In this document: piece by piece, positions 23,605 through 35,099 of the stretch
Layout: every line of letters starts with the position of its first letter
How positions within the stretch are numbered: the stretch's first letter is position 1
NCBI GenBank assembly: GCA_023101725.1
Contig: JALJCO010013714.1
Coordinates: forward strand, 1-64,000
Origin: Atherinomorus stipes
Lineage: Eukaryota; Chordata; Actinopteri; Atheriniformes; Atherinidae
Direction of reading: 5' to 3'
DNA length: 64,000 bases
Notes under the pieces: model-generated
What the model saw: only the letters and a program-made list of their open reading frames with translations
Told to the model about the DNA's origin: nothing
The model's database searches: none
Program-made: the position numbers and the translations under genes

Positions 23605-25540
23605 AATGATTTGGTGTTACATGTTTGAATTGTAGCTGCAAATGGGAAAACCAGGTGACATTGTGTTTCTGTCAGTTCTTCAGCTAAAAGGGAGAAACTC
23701 TGCAGCATAATAAGGCACTACGTATAGAACTGGGGATTTGTGGGATGAACCGGCTTAGCAGGTTATGGCGGGCAAGTTGGAGAGGAGACGAGTTAAAAAG
23801 GCCCGCTAAATGAATCCAGACAACGGGGTGCCAGCTGTTGTCTCCTGCAATGTTGTGATTTGATTGTGCTGCGCTATTAAGGCTCTCTTTGACTGTAATG
23901 GCACTTCTTTATCCACTATAATATTATTCAAATGAGAGTCCAATGACACACTTCTCCAGGGTAGAAAATCCACCCAGGCTTCAGATTAATTCAAGGGTCC
24001 CATGAGAAATAGGCTTGCTTAATGGAAAGCTGTTAAGTTTTTAATTTCTACACTCTCTGAAAGTGTAAAAAGAGAGAGCCACTGCAGAATGTTAACACAG
24101 ACATAAAATGACATCTCAGCAAGTTGTGAGCAATGGTGTCTGTCTGCTTGCAAATAAAATGATCAATTTGGAGAGAAACTTATGCTAATTTGTGCTTTGT
24201 GTGGTCTCAGCTGAGGACGGTTGCTAAATTAGAAAGGGAAACAGCAGCGGGAAATAGCCTAAAACAAATTTGCACATAATTAAATCCATGCGCAAGTACA
24301 ACAAGCTTTATAGATGCCTTCAAATAGTTTGATGGCGATGATGTCACCTCTACATTTGCTGCTTTGCCACTGATGACTAGTTATTACCGATAGGTGGCAA
24401 TCTGTCCTTGTCACTCAATGTGCAGTGTTGTAGCTTATCTGCAGAACTTTAATATAACCCAAATGAGATTTTTTATAGCGCTCTGTGAGGGGGAACAGAT
24501 GAAATGTAGAGGAGAAAGAAAGGAAAGAGTTATGAAAGGGAAAGAAAGGATGAAGGTAGGTGGCAGGGGCGCTGAGTGGTCAAAAGGGTTGCCGTCTCCA
24601 CCTGCTATGCCTTCTGCTGATGAGAAACCAAACCCCTTTGGTGTTTTAACCCTCCTTGTGATGAGTATACCTCCCAGAATGCCTCATGTCTTCTTGCACT
24701 TCATGTCAGAAGTTCACCTATTCTGCATAAAGGTTGGCGGCAAGGACACAATGGGTGTAAGTCATTTGGCTTGTTCCTCATTAAAAGGCTACATCAAATT
24801 AGGGCTTAGGGGGGCAGAAATATGGCTGATGATTGCATATTTTTCTGAGGCAGTGGCTCTGACTGCACAGCTGGCCGTGGTCTAACACACCAGGGTCTCA
24901 GTCAAAGCAAGTGCCAAACAAACAATGCCAATCAAGCTCGTGCCCCCCGATACCTCACTGCGAGGTCAACTCAACTTGTTCTTTGCCTTTGCTCATTGCT
25001 CTGATCTGAGGAAAAGGGCAAAGCAATATTAGTTTATGTGTAAAAATAAATGTGCTAACTTCTCTCAAGCAATCGGTCGGGGGTAAAAAGGGTCTGTTAT
25101 TGTACTAACACAAAAAAAAAGAAGTGCCTTTTCCAAATAAGAGGTTAATAACACTCGTTTCTGGATTCGATGCTAAATTTCTTTGTCTTTTCTCTTCTTT
25201 GAATGCAGGCAAGAGCAGTTTGCAAAATAAAAACAAAAAAGAAACATGGGTACCAATTATTTAGTCTATATAAAGCAAAGAAATGTATTACATAAAGAGA
25301 TCAGTTTACTAAATATTAAATGTGGGCCAGGAGACATGGGCCATTATTGCCAAGGAAAGAAATCATGCTCTCAGTTTCAGTGTTGAAACTGGAAGTGTGA
25401 GAGCTCCAGCATGGACGTACAGTTACACACACACACAGAAGAAGAAAGCTCATCTCTTCACCTTGTCCTTGATAGGAATCAAGAAATAAACAGAGAAGGA
25501 AAACACAAACTGGCCAAAGGAGGTTCTCTCAGTGGTTCTG
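23605..25540. other. unassigned stretch, low repeat content
   Basis: There is no recognisable repeat over almost 2 kb, which stands out in this window. The open frame 24394-24885 (163 codons) begins with GTG rather than ATG and shows no domain; a highly basic middle part (KCRGERKERVMKGKERMK) comes from an A/G-rich stretch. The segment may contain conserved non-coding DNA, which cannot be tested from one sequence. Confidence 0.35.
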
Positions 25541-25552
25541 AATATGAGACCT

Positions 25553-25581
<29 letters not shown>
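25553..25581. repeat. poly-G tract, 29 nt
   Basis: An uninterrupted run of 29 G on the plus strand lies just inside a hAT-like end (CAGTGGTTCTGAATATGAGACC at about 25531). Such tracts can form G-quadruplexes, and the length is also prone to assembly error. Confidence 0.85.
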
Positions 25582-25583
<2 letters not shown>

Positions 25584-25767
25584 AATCTGATTTTCTGTCT
25601 GAAGGTCCAACCTTTGTCTTGAATCATTGCACTGATTCAAATGGGGATATTCTGCATTTATACAAATTGCAGCAACTTTGATATTTCACAAAGGATTATG
25701 GGGAGGAATATGATTGCTAGTGTGGCAGTTGACAGTCCTGTCACTATGCCCCCAACTGATTATTCAC

Positions 25768-25900
25768 CCTGGCTGCTTGGCCACAGGGTGTCCCTTTGGC
25801 TGACTGGTTAGTGTGCATGACTCTCACCTGGGAGTCTGGGGATCAAACCCTGCCAGGGCCTGCTGTTGCTTACCTTGCCACACTAGCAATAATGTTACAG
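25768..25900 (+). repeat. tRNA-derived SINE, plus copy
   Basis: An A-box-like TGGCTGACTGGTTAG (25797-25811) and a B-box-like GGGATCAAACC (25841-25851) are about 30 bp apart, the arrangement of a tRNA-related polymerase III promoter. The same sequence (CTGGCTRCTTRGCCACAG... GTGTGCATGACT...CTGGGAGTCTGGGGAT...CTTGCCA) occurs inverted at 55435-55553. It does not fold as an intact tRNA and lacks a clear anticodon arm, so it is a SINE head and not a tRNA gene. The 3' limit is uncertain. Confidence 0.7.
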
Positions 25901-26415
25901 TATATAATTCATTTTTGACCCCTAAAAGTCATCCCAGCAACCAAAGCAACATGTGTCAGTCTGGGTCTGGCTGGTTCATTCATATGGATTTATGAAGCTG
26001 CTTTCCCACTAAAATTAGCGGGTTCATGTCTTTTTTTAAAAACATGGGTTGACTCATTTGTAATCTGCATTGCGCTCCCTTTCCCATTGGCAAAAAAGCC
26101 AGGTCTGATCCTCTGCTGGCAAGCTGTGTGGCCTCTGTTTCCACCATGGTGGCTTTGTCCAAATTCAGGGGCTAGGTCCTTTGAAGGACACATTCTACCC
26201 AGTCTATGTAGATCGGGTTCTCCGTGGACTGTTTACGGTGGAAGTGACAGGCTGTTAAATTAGCCTCGTCATCAGAGTTACAGCAGGTTTACCATTGTCA
26301 GTGGCATCTTTTATTTCTCCAGCTGAGAGAAAATCAAATCCAGGTAAATTTATTTTGCAATATTTCATGTTAACTTTAGCCAATTTCATGGACAAAAGCA
26401 AATAAAAGAGTGGAA
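25901..26415. other. unassigned stretch, possibly SINE body
   Basis: Part of this may be the body or tail of the preceding SINE. Nothing else is recognised. Confidence 0.3.
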
Positions 26416-26418
26416 TTA

Positions 26419-27055
26419 TTAAGGCCAGAATTGGTAATCCAGTCCAGAAACACTTTTTGTTATAATGGGTGAAATGGTCCTTCCATTCTGACAGGAGTCA
26501 ATACATCAAGTATTCATAAAAAGGAAGAAGAAAGTCAGACCTCTGAGAGCTGCAGTTCTTTAAAAACTCTGACCAACCCCTTCCATTCACACCGAAAGGC
26601 AGGTATTAGTAATTTGCAACTTATAGAAAGAACAAATCGATGCCTTTATGTCTCATCTCTGTCCCTTCCCTCTCACCGTCCCCCACCTGGTCCCCACGTG
26701 ACCCACTTTGTGCGATGCTCACTGTAAACAAATATAGCTAACGGACTGCTAACTGCTGCTGCGCCAAAAAAACAAACCAACAGATCTTAGAGGCACTGAC
26801 GTTAGCAGTGTTGACTTTTCACACCGCAAAGGAGTTGGAGGTGAGTGGATTAAAGCTTTTAGAAACGAGGTTTGTCAGCTGTTTACTATCAAGCTAACGA
26901 GCTATCCACTCGGCTGTTATCGTTAACCTGCGTGTAAAACACCGGCGCACACGTCCCTGAACTCTGAAGGCATGGTTACTGGTTGTTTTTAAAAAAAAAA
27001 AAAAAAAAATTGCTTGTTCGAACCGTTTTTCCAACATTGCGAACCATAGCTTTAA
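26419..27055. mobile_element. TTAA-flanked non-autonomous element 1
   Basis: TTAA lies at both ends (26419-26422 and 27052-27055). The left end TTAAGGCCAGAATTGGTAAT pairs imperfectly with the inverted right end TTAAAGCTATGGTTCGCAAT. There is no transposase. TTAA target use is characteristic of piggyBac-like (and some Kolobok-like) elements; which applies is inference. A poly-A run lies at about 26991-27009. Confidence 0.6.
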
Positions 27056-27097
27056 CTTGTGCACAATAATAAAATCATATAATAAATAAATTGTCTC

Positions 27098-27637
27098 TTA
27101 CAGGTAGAGTCCAAAGTCCATGCAGCGTTTCACTTTGCAAACAACAGTATTCAAACTGAGCCCCTCCCTCTCAGGCTAATGGCCGCCTCGTTCTTCAGCC
27201 TATTCAGCTTCAAGTCTCTCCTTCAGAACTCAGAAGCAGGTAAAAGCCAAACCAATATTAACCCTGATTTTCCAACATGCACTAGCTCAAGTTCTTACTT
27301 TTTCTTCGGTGCATCCGCTGTTTTCTTTCTTTCTTTTTTTTTTTTTTTCGACAGTTCGAGTGACTGCCGTCTGCTCCAATCATTAGCTTATTCCCACACA
27401 GCGTCATGCCCTTAGCTCTGTCATTGGCTGGTGATATAAACAGAAATCTCCACCCAGAAACGTCCCGATCACACCAAAACAAAACAAAAGAGTATATTAC
27501 AGACAGGGGGAGAGAGAGTTGCATTCAAACGCACCACTGCACACGAGTAGAGGCCCAAAGGTGCGGTTTGAGACGGATTTCACTTGCACAAGTCTAATGT
27601 TTATTTTCAGTGAGGGAACTACGGACTCTACCTTTAA
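27098..27637. mobile_element. TTAA-type non-autonomous element 2
   Basis: The left end TTACAGGTAGAGTCC (27098) and the inverted right end TTAAAGGTAGAGTCC (27637) match except for the likely mutated TTAC and one indel. It begins only 43 bp after the previous element. No transposase is encoded. The frames 27179-27415 and 27282-27524 arise over it, including its poly-T/poly-A run, and are not genes. Confidence 0.6.
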
Positions 27638-27639
27638 AT

Positions 27640-29490
27640 TTAGACACGTCTGCTGTAGAATGTCCTGTTGGCCCACAATGCATCTTGGGATAGGATTAGC
27701 CACAAAGGATACCCTTAAATCTGGACAGACTTGAACGCATCGCTGTGATGTAAGCTGTCTTCAAATCCGGCCTTGGAAGGACATAGCCCCCAAATTTGGA
27801 CACAGCCAGAGTGTCTGGTAACGCCATCACGCTGGGTTTGTACTGATGATGTCATCCCCAGTTTTTAATGCTCAAATCGAAACAGACAAAGTTTCGGTAA
27901 TAGTGATTTGATTTGATTGAGCATCAGATGGATTGAAAAGGCTGTCATCTTCAAGGTAATGGAGGGTCTCGTACACATTTGAAACTTGAAATCCACAGTG
28001 TTCAATGGCATCACAGTATGCCCAACTTTTTTCAAGTTTATCTTGAAATTCACTAACTTGAGAAATAGAGTGCAAATAAAAAAAAAGTAGGTGCTTCAGT
28101 ATTCAGGATAAATTTATGAAAATACTAAAAATGTACCTTTGATTGCGAACACTGTTGCCTGACAGGAACTTTCTTCTTCCACAGCCCCTGATGGTGAACA
28201 AACATCTTGCTATCCCAACACTGATTTAGAAAATGCAAATTTAAGAAAAAGTTTCAAGGGAATGTCATAATCTTTCACAAAGCTTAAAAACTATTTCACA
28301 AAAGCAAGTAATGATTTGCTTTGACTTTTAAACTAGACATTTCCCAAAACACTTCAGAAAATGTAAAAACATACAAATTGTAGCATTTTTACTCAACATA
28401 ACACTGTATAAAAATAAATCTTAAAAACACAATTTGCCAAATTGCCTGTTGAAATTTTCCAATAACAATTTTTATCAGAAGAGGCAGAGAAGTCGTTGAT
28501 GGAGAGTTTAAAAACATTCCTCCTATTTTTTTCCCCTCAAAAGACTGTTTTGCTTTGTTTGAGGTGAATTTTGGGTCATTTTCCCTCAAAGTCTCAAACC
28601 AACCAAGATACACCACAGTAGGCTTTACCTCTAACTCTAAACAGCCACAGTGACCAGCAGCTTGCAGAAAACCATCACATTATATATGTAATACCCTGAG
28701 TGCTAAAGGCAGCTGACAGTATGAAATGCAATGTTTTATTAAGGTAAGGTGTCCCATTTCTTAGTTTAGAGGTGATAAAATGAAGCCTAGCTGAGGCTCA
28801 GTATTTCCAAAGAGCATGTTTCTTCTGTCCATGTAACACTACAGTATCCAACATTTTTAAAATATCTATGAATATGTTTTTGCAAATTATATTTTTTCAT
28901 TTTTGGTCTGTTTTTTTTTTTTAAGTGTAGAGTCTTTCTTGGCTTTTGCCCATCAAGCTGTTCTTGGTTGAGTGTGAAGCATATGTTCCAAGCTGAAACT
29001 GCCAGCTCAGATTGCTCTCGGCCAGCCTAAAGCACTTCACATGTGTAAAATAAACTTCCCTGTAGACTTCTCTCATTAAGTTTCTTTCTACAATATCCTG
29101 GAAGCGTCTTCACAGTTTTATAACTGGATATCTCAAGCTGTGGAAGCCTAAATTTTAAGGTCTTGGTAAAATGCCTTTTAGCCTTAGTTGTTGTCAAGGG
29201 GGGCATACAAGAAGTTATGATGCACTCAGAAAACTTTTGGAGAAAAAAAGAATGAAATCGAGCATAGTTTTATGAAGTAAAGCTGTTGTTTTTAGGGCTA
29301 CATTTCTCATTCCTGGTCATTGGAACCCACTACCTCGCATGTTTTTGATATTTTCCTGCTCCAACACACGAGAGCCAAACTGATCCACCCTTTTTAACAC
29401 ATTGTCAACAAGTTATTTCCAAACCTGGTAGGAAGACATCAATTTCAGCCATGTGCTACGGCCGCCTGTTTGTTAACCACTTCTTTCTTA
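27640..29490. other. unassigned AT-rich stretch
   Basis: No recognisable gene, repeat or RNA. Confidence 0.4.
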
Positions 29491-29705
29491 TATTTACATG
29501 CAAACCCTCCTGCTTCACCCCGCCTGTCTGATTGGCCGGGCATCACACCACCACCATCTCCTCCCTCCCGACTGGCAAACGACTTATCAACCACACCTGG
29601 AGCTGCTTCCCTGCAGCTATAAAAGAGCTCACAGACATTCAGTCGTTGGCAGCAGTTGTCCTTTTTTTTGTTTCTTTTGTTGTTTTTGTGTGACTTCAGT
29701 TTGTC

Positions 29706-31858
29706 TTAAGCCAGGATCAGACTACACGATTTTTTCATTGTTCACGACGGTCGTTATGTCAGATTAACAGAAATTGTATCATAAAATCGGACGGTGTCTT
29801 GTTACTCGTAAGGGGTCACACTACAAGAATGGCACCAGACAGACGACCGTCTGATCATCGCATGGTGTCGCAAAAGACTACACGAGACGGGAGGCGGGAC
29901 AAGCAGCTATCAATCATTCACTTGGTTTAGAGGCCTCTGAATTGACTGTTTGGGTCACTCATGAAATGGAAAGTGAATGGGGACATCAGTTCTCATCCAT
30001 TAATGAAGTTTTGGACTCATGTCACAAAGATGATCTGTTTGTGTGTATTCTGGTAACGCTACCTGTTAGCTATCAGAGAGGCCTATGTCTTTGAGCCTAG
30101 TCAGCAAGATGTTGTGGTCCACAGAGTCAAACGCCTTGCCAGGTCAATAAATGCAGCCACACAGAATTCCTTCCATCGATGGCACATATAATATCATTTA
30201 GAACTTCAGTTGCGGCCGCAATGCAGCTATGTCTGGGTCTGAAACCAGTCTGAAACTGGTTTAGAATATTATGAGCTTCTAAGTGGGTTGTGAGTTGCTT
30301 GTTGACAACTTCTCCAGTATCTGAAAGGCAGGGTAGAATAGAGATGGGTCTGTAGCTATTTAGATCTGAGTTGTCAGCTCCTTTGAAGGAGCGGGATAAC
30401 AGCAGCAGACTTCCAGTCCTGTGGAAGCACAACAGTTTGAAGGGAGAGATTGAACATCGAGTTAATAGGTGACGCAATAATATGAGCCCCAAGCTTGATG
30501 AAAAACGGATCCAGAGTATCCAGTCCAGCAGATTTATGAGTGTCCAGGGAAAGCAGCTCCCCAAGTACTGCACACTCCTGTATCATTTGAAAGGTGAAGG
30601 GAGGTGGAGCAGCTACAGAGGTCAGAATATCAGATGTTTTGTTGACAAGAGGACAGGTAAGAGTACAAGTGTTGTCCTGAAGGGTGCAGCCAACATTAAC
30701 AAAGTGTTTGTTAAAGTGGTCAACAATTTTGGGGTTGTCTGTGATATGAACACCATTCTTTTAATTGCGGTGGGAAAGTGGGAAGGAATGTTTTTATTTT
30801 CCGTTGTTTTTATCGTTTTCCAGAATTTACGCGAGTCAGGACTGTTTATAGTTAGTTGCTGTGTAAAATAACTTGTTTTTGCTTGCCTAATAGACTAAAC
30901 ACATCTGTTTCTTGCTGCCCTGTATAACTGCCAGTCAGACGTAGAATTGGAAGTCTTTGGCTTGACACCACAGAGTGTATTTTTGGCGTATAAGCACAGA
31001 CAGGTCAGAAGTAAACCAGGGGCTAAAGCCTTTTTTTTTTTATTCTAATCTTTCTGACTGGCACATGCTTGTCCAGAACACCAATGAACAGGGTCTTAAA
31101 ACATGTCCATGCCTCTTGAACATGTTGGGCATGAGTGTGTCATATTTGTTCATCTCACTGAGTGCCATGTCTGTTATGTTGCAGCTTTTTTATCTAAACA
31201 CAAAGTGTGCTTTTTCTATGACTTTGTCATTTATTTATTTGAGAGCGTCACATACGTGAATGTTTGGACCTGCTGTGAACGACTGACTATTACTGATAGA
31301 ACACACACATCATGTGGTTATGTTTCATGTTAATAAAGTACTGTATTAGAAAGAAATACACTCTTTGAATGTTCGTGGAGGTGTAACAATGTTGAAAATA
31401 AATTTGGCACACTAAGTATTTGCTGGCTCTCCATTCTGCTCATCAGTGAGGAAACTGATGCCACAGCTCCACAAATCTCTCCTCTGCTCCACCGGAGAGC
31501 AGCTGTGTCTCTCTTCCTTTCCTCCATTGTTGTTTGTGTACCGGCGCTCCTGAGTGTCTCTCTGGTGGAAGCGAGGGACGCACCATGCTCCTATTGGTCG
31601 ATTTGAAGGGACACGTCGCAGGACATGTCACACTGAGCAAACAAAACCAAATAAATTCTGACACGCCAGTCTTTCTGCTTCGTGGTCGTGAAGCGTCGCA
31701 GACGCCAAATCGCCAAACGCTGATAATATTACACAGAGCGAAAACACGACGTCCAGCAATCCGACAACGCAGAATCGGGCATGACAGTGAGCGACTGTCT
31801 GCGACGTCTCTGTGGGGCCAAAATCAGGCTAAATTAGTGTAGTTTGATCCAGGCTTTA
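29706..31858. mobile_element. DNA-type insertion with TAAGCC(A/T)GGATCA ends
   Basis: The left end TTAAGCCAGGATCAGACTAC (29706) is matched by the inverted right end TAAAGCCTGGATCAAACTAC (31858). The immediate flanks AGTTTGTC and AGTTTTGTC are nearly identical, suggesting an 8-9-bp target duplication, as for hAT elements (inference). The interior has two unrelated parts: element sequence near each end (29706-30060 and about 31430-31858, the latter rich in CGTCGC-type motifs) and a LINE fragment in the middle. No transposase was recognised. Confidence 0.55.
30060..31080 (-). pseudogene. 5'- and 3'-truncated LINE reverse transcriptase fragment
   Basis: Read from 31080 down to 30060, the sequence gives the linker upstream of the reverse transcriptase (a region with PWFTSDLSVL, then TATNYK and FWK-type motifs), then SAGLDTLDPFFIKL, VVLPQDWKSAAVIPL, DLNSYRPISILPCLS, LEAHNILNQFQTGFRPRHS and a frame-broken AFIDLA..FDSVDHNILL, which is RT motif A with the first catalytic Asp. 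The catalytic YADD-type box and everything after it are absent. Stops and frameshifts are frequent (open pieces at 30127-30573 and 30374-30586). The motifs place it among the CR1/L2/Rex-type fish LINEs; the exact clade is inference. The protein would have copied LINE RNA into DNA; this fragment is dead. Confidence 0.8.
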
Positions 31859-32321
31859 GTTTTGTCATCTTTAGTTTTGATTTCCAGGTGTTAGTTTGGT
31901 TAATGGCTTTAGTTTTTAGTGGTTTAGGTCTTGAGTTGTCTTTGTTTGTAATCTACTTTGGTGGTTTGGAGTTGGAATAGCTAGGCCTTTTGTTCTCGTT
32001 GGGTTTACTTTTAGCTTATTGGTGCTTCTCGTTCCCTTTTTGTTTGTAGACTTTGTAGATTAGGTTTGTGTGCGTGGGTGTGTGTGTTTGTGTGTGTTGG
32101 TTTTCCCATTTTGTTCCCCTTTTCAGTGTTAGGCTTTGTCTGTCTTTTGATTTGTTCCTTTGAGCAGCACTACGATCCCCATCTTCTTTACAGTTTTCCA
32201 GGTTTTATTTATGCTTTAATATGCCTCCATGAACAATAAAAATCTTTACTCCACCTTTCAACATCTTGAAACCAGTCCTTTGTTCATGTCTCTGATCCCT
32301 AGCAGAGCTGGGACGTAACAC

Positions 32322-32458
32322 CATATACAACTGTATGTTGAAGGCATAGTGATTCTTATTTGCCTTCAGTAATATGTGCCGTGTTTTGTGCTTTCTTAAA
32401 TTTCTTTTTCATAATACTGAACAAAAACTCTATCAGAACCTTAGTAAATAAGGAGGAT
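32322..32458. other. unassigned spacer
   Basis: Short AT-rich sequence between the LTR-like unit and the next hAT end. Nothing is recognised. Confidence 0.3.
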
Positions 32459-33034
32459 AGTAGGGGTGTAACGATACATCGATATAGATCGATGCATCGA
32501 TCCTAAATCAATCCAAAATCCCCAAATCAACCAAAAAATATATCAAACCCACTTTTATTTTGAAAATTGCTTCATTTTAGATTCCTACACAACATTTTTC
32601 GCTTGTTTGGGGATTCTCATTTAGGCTTTTTTTTTTTTTAATACATCTTTATAGTTGTTGTACAGCTTATGCACTTTTAAGAAAGTAGGAGCTTCCAGAA
32701 AACAACCTTTTTTAATCATTTAATATCAATCAGTGGATCCTAAATCCCATTGAAATGAAATCGTGTCATGACTGAATTTAGATATTAACAAACGTCAAAT
32801 CGCTATCCACTTTGTCAATAAATATATTATATTTTGATCAAACCAGTGATTTACACCGCTACAGGAAAATTTTCAAGCCTTATTTACAATCTTACTATTA
32901 GGTGTCGAGAGACAAAGTTATCCCTAATGCCATATCATAAATCCAGATGTGGCATTATCTTGGCTTGAGAAGCTGATTTGTACCTTGTCCCAGTGGTGAA
33001 CCAAATCTACCAAAAAAAAACCCAAAAAAAAAAA

Positions 33035-33110
33035 CACGCTATCCTCCTTATTTATGAAGATTCTGATAGCAGCCGCAGGATGATTTGATGTACCACACAG
33101 TTAACCAGTC
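33035..33110. repeat. dispersed repeat, copy 2 (first copy at ~18640)
   Basis: Shares TATCCTCCT.ATTTATGAAGATTCTGA.AG and CACACAGTTAACCA with 18640-18780, in the same orientation. Confidence 0.6.
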
Positions 33111-33301
33111 GTTGCATCTGACATTCTGGTTTACACGTCTTACCAGCGTTAATGTACCAAATTTCTGTGTGGCCGTCGCCATGGAAATAAGAAAAAAAGA
33201 AAGCCCTGTGAGCGGGAAGTTTGACATTCACAAAAAAAAAAAAAAAGATGGAACAAGTCATAAAGACATCATTTGCACGCAGAGAAGAATTAGGTTCTTT
33301 T

Positions 33302-33333
33302 CAGCTAGCTTGCAGAAGACCGCAAGCTAGCTG
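33302..33333. repeat. 12-bp-arm hairpin, 8-nt loop
   Basis: CAGCTAGCTTGC (33302-33313) is exactly complementary in inverted order to GCAAGCTAGCTG (33322-33333). Confidence 0.85.
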
Positions 33334-33499
33334 TTTACCCTGATTCAAGTAAAAATCCACAGCTACCTGTGATTAACATTTTATATGTTTGACAGCCCTG
33401 ATACACACTCATTACTGTATATTGTATACATCAAAAAATTTGATGCATCTTATCTGAAATGTTTTCATCTGGATGGTATCGATATTTTTCTCTAACACT

Positions 33500-34740
33500 G
33501 GTAAATGTCAGTAAATGTCTGTTTATAAAGGGTTTATTTAAACACTAAAGATAGGTTTTTCCCGGTCACTCTGGGGGTTTACATCATGCATTACCATTTT
33601 AACTTGAATATTTCATTATCATTCACCATCACAAGCAATGCCCCATGACAGATACGCCAGAACAAAACATGATATGGCGCTAACATGCAATGCTGAGCAA
33701 GCCATCTGTTATCTGCAGCTAAGCATAGCAGGCACATTTAACCTCCTCTCAGCTGTGTTTTCAACAAAAATAAATTAGATTAAGATCTGAAAAGATTAGA
33801 GCTTTCCTAAACTGTACGATACATTGAGCAGATAAGGTTTATCAGGAGCATCTGTTAATGACAAAAGACAAATCTCATGTATTACCTCATGACAAAGATC
33901 ATCTGATCAACTTCTTCCTAATCGCGTTGTCACATCAGCTTTAGACATGCCCTCCACATCTGAGGCAGATGATCATTTCCCCAACCTGTAGCCACGCTGC
34001 TCGTGGTGCTCCCCCGCCTTTTCCTGTGTTTGTGCTGACTTGTTTATACAAGCTGAACAAGTCATGGTGGAGTTGGAGCAGAAACCCTCCAGCTGTACCC
34101 TCCTCTTCCCTAATCAAGACATCTTTAAAGGTTCATCCCTGCCACCTCCACACTGCCAGGTCAGGCTCTGCTGACCATCAATGTCTCTATGCTGCAGTCC
34201 AGAGAACACACACTTGCTTTTAGGTTTTTGATGCTCTTATTTATTCCTTTCTTTTTTTTTTTTTTGTATTATTTTCTGCACACTCCCCTGCAACCATGGC
34301 ACTGGACTCAACACCAGCTCAGTTTCAAAGCTCTGCTCCCATCTAGATGTCAGCCATCTTGCTGTCTAACTTTAATAAGCAACCTTTTGCCTGCAACCAG
34401 CCTCCATCCGTGCCTCCCCTTTGGATTTGCAAGGATAACCTCACAAAAAAAGATTCAGTATTTTAGATTCAGTATTGTAAAATCCAAAAAATTGAAAGAC
34501 TATTCCAAATAGCATTCCACTGACTTGGAGTAGCTTTTATTTGGTGTGGAAAAAAATAGCAAACTTATGTGTTTTTTTTTTAAAACCAGCCATACAATCT
34601 GAACCTTATAATTTTGTTATAGAAAGTTACTACTAAATAAAATACTGAAAATAAATAATGCATCACTGAATGCAAACCCAGACATTATTTAGTTTTGATT
34701 AATTGGTTCATAATAATCCTATATATTTTACAATACATTT
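33500..34740. other. unassigned stretch
   Basis: No recognised gene. The frame 34189-34512 is low-complexity, running through a T run. Confidence 0.35.
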
Positions 34741-34742
34741 AT

Positions 34743-34775
34743 TAGGGGTGCAACGATACAAAAAACCAAAAACAA
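34743..34775. repeat. single hAT-like end fragment
   Basis: TTAGGGGTGCAACGATAC resembles the terminus at 32461. No body or second end is seen. Confidence 0.45.
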
Positions 34776-35099
34776 ATCACAGTTCTGTTCTGCTCAATAC
34801 TTTAGTGCCACAGTTAGATATTTTTTAAATACAAAGATAAATAAACAAATAAATAAAAATAAACAATTGTATGCCTTTTTAAGCCCATTGTCCTTTTTGT
34901 TCACAATGGCTTACCGTTGGGATCATACTCACCGTGGAAACCAAAGTAGTTCCAAACATCAGATCTGAACGTATTCCAACACAGATCTACTGAGTTTTCA
35001 ACACAAAGCTCATCGTCAGAACACAAGTTGATAAAATAAATGAAAAAACTCTGTATTGTTAGTTATTCAATACATATTTCTCATGGTTCGATTAAACAC

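Larger units (their letters stand above)
29495..32321 (+). mobile_element. possible solo LTR split by a later insertion
   Basis: Left part: a promoter-like GC-richer segment with TATAAAAG at 29618-29625, then T-rich sequence to 29705. Right part (from 31859): continuing T-rich TTTAG-type sequence, then AATAAA at 32235-32240 and an end ...GGACGTAACA near 32321. Without the insertion the TATA-to-polyA distance is about 465 bp, normal for an LTR (U3-R-U5). The TG start and the flanking duplication were not located, and no gag/pol sequence is seen. A gene promoter plus 3' end, or another type of repeat, remains possible. Confidence 0.3.
32461..33500. repeat. hAT-like end (TAGGGGTGTAACGATACATCGAT) and degraded body
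   Basis: TAGGGGTGTAACGATACATC followed by palindromic ATCGATATAGATCGAT (32461-32505) is a well-known fish hAT terminus. The possible right side has GGTATCGATATTTTTC at about 33474-33490. The sequence between is degraded and contains the repeat shared with 18640-18780. No transposase is recognisable and the right boundary is uncertain. Confidence 0.45.

Noticed and set aside
24394..24885. 163-codon open frame on the plus strand
   Set aside because: It begins with GTG, not ATG, has no domain, and its basic middle comes from an A/G-rich stretch; not supported as a eukaryotic gene.
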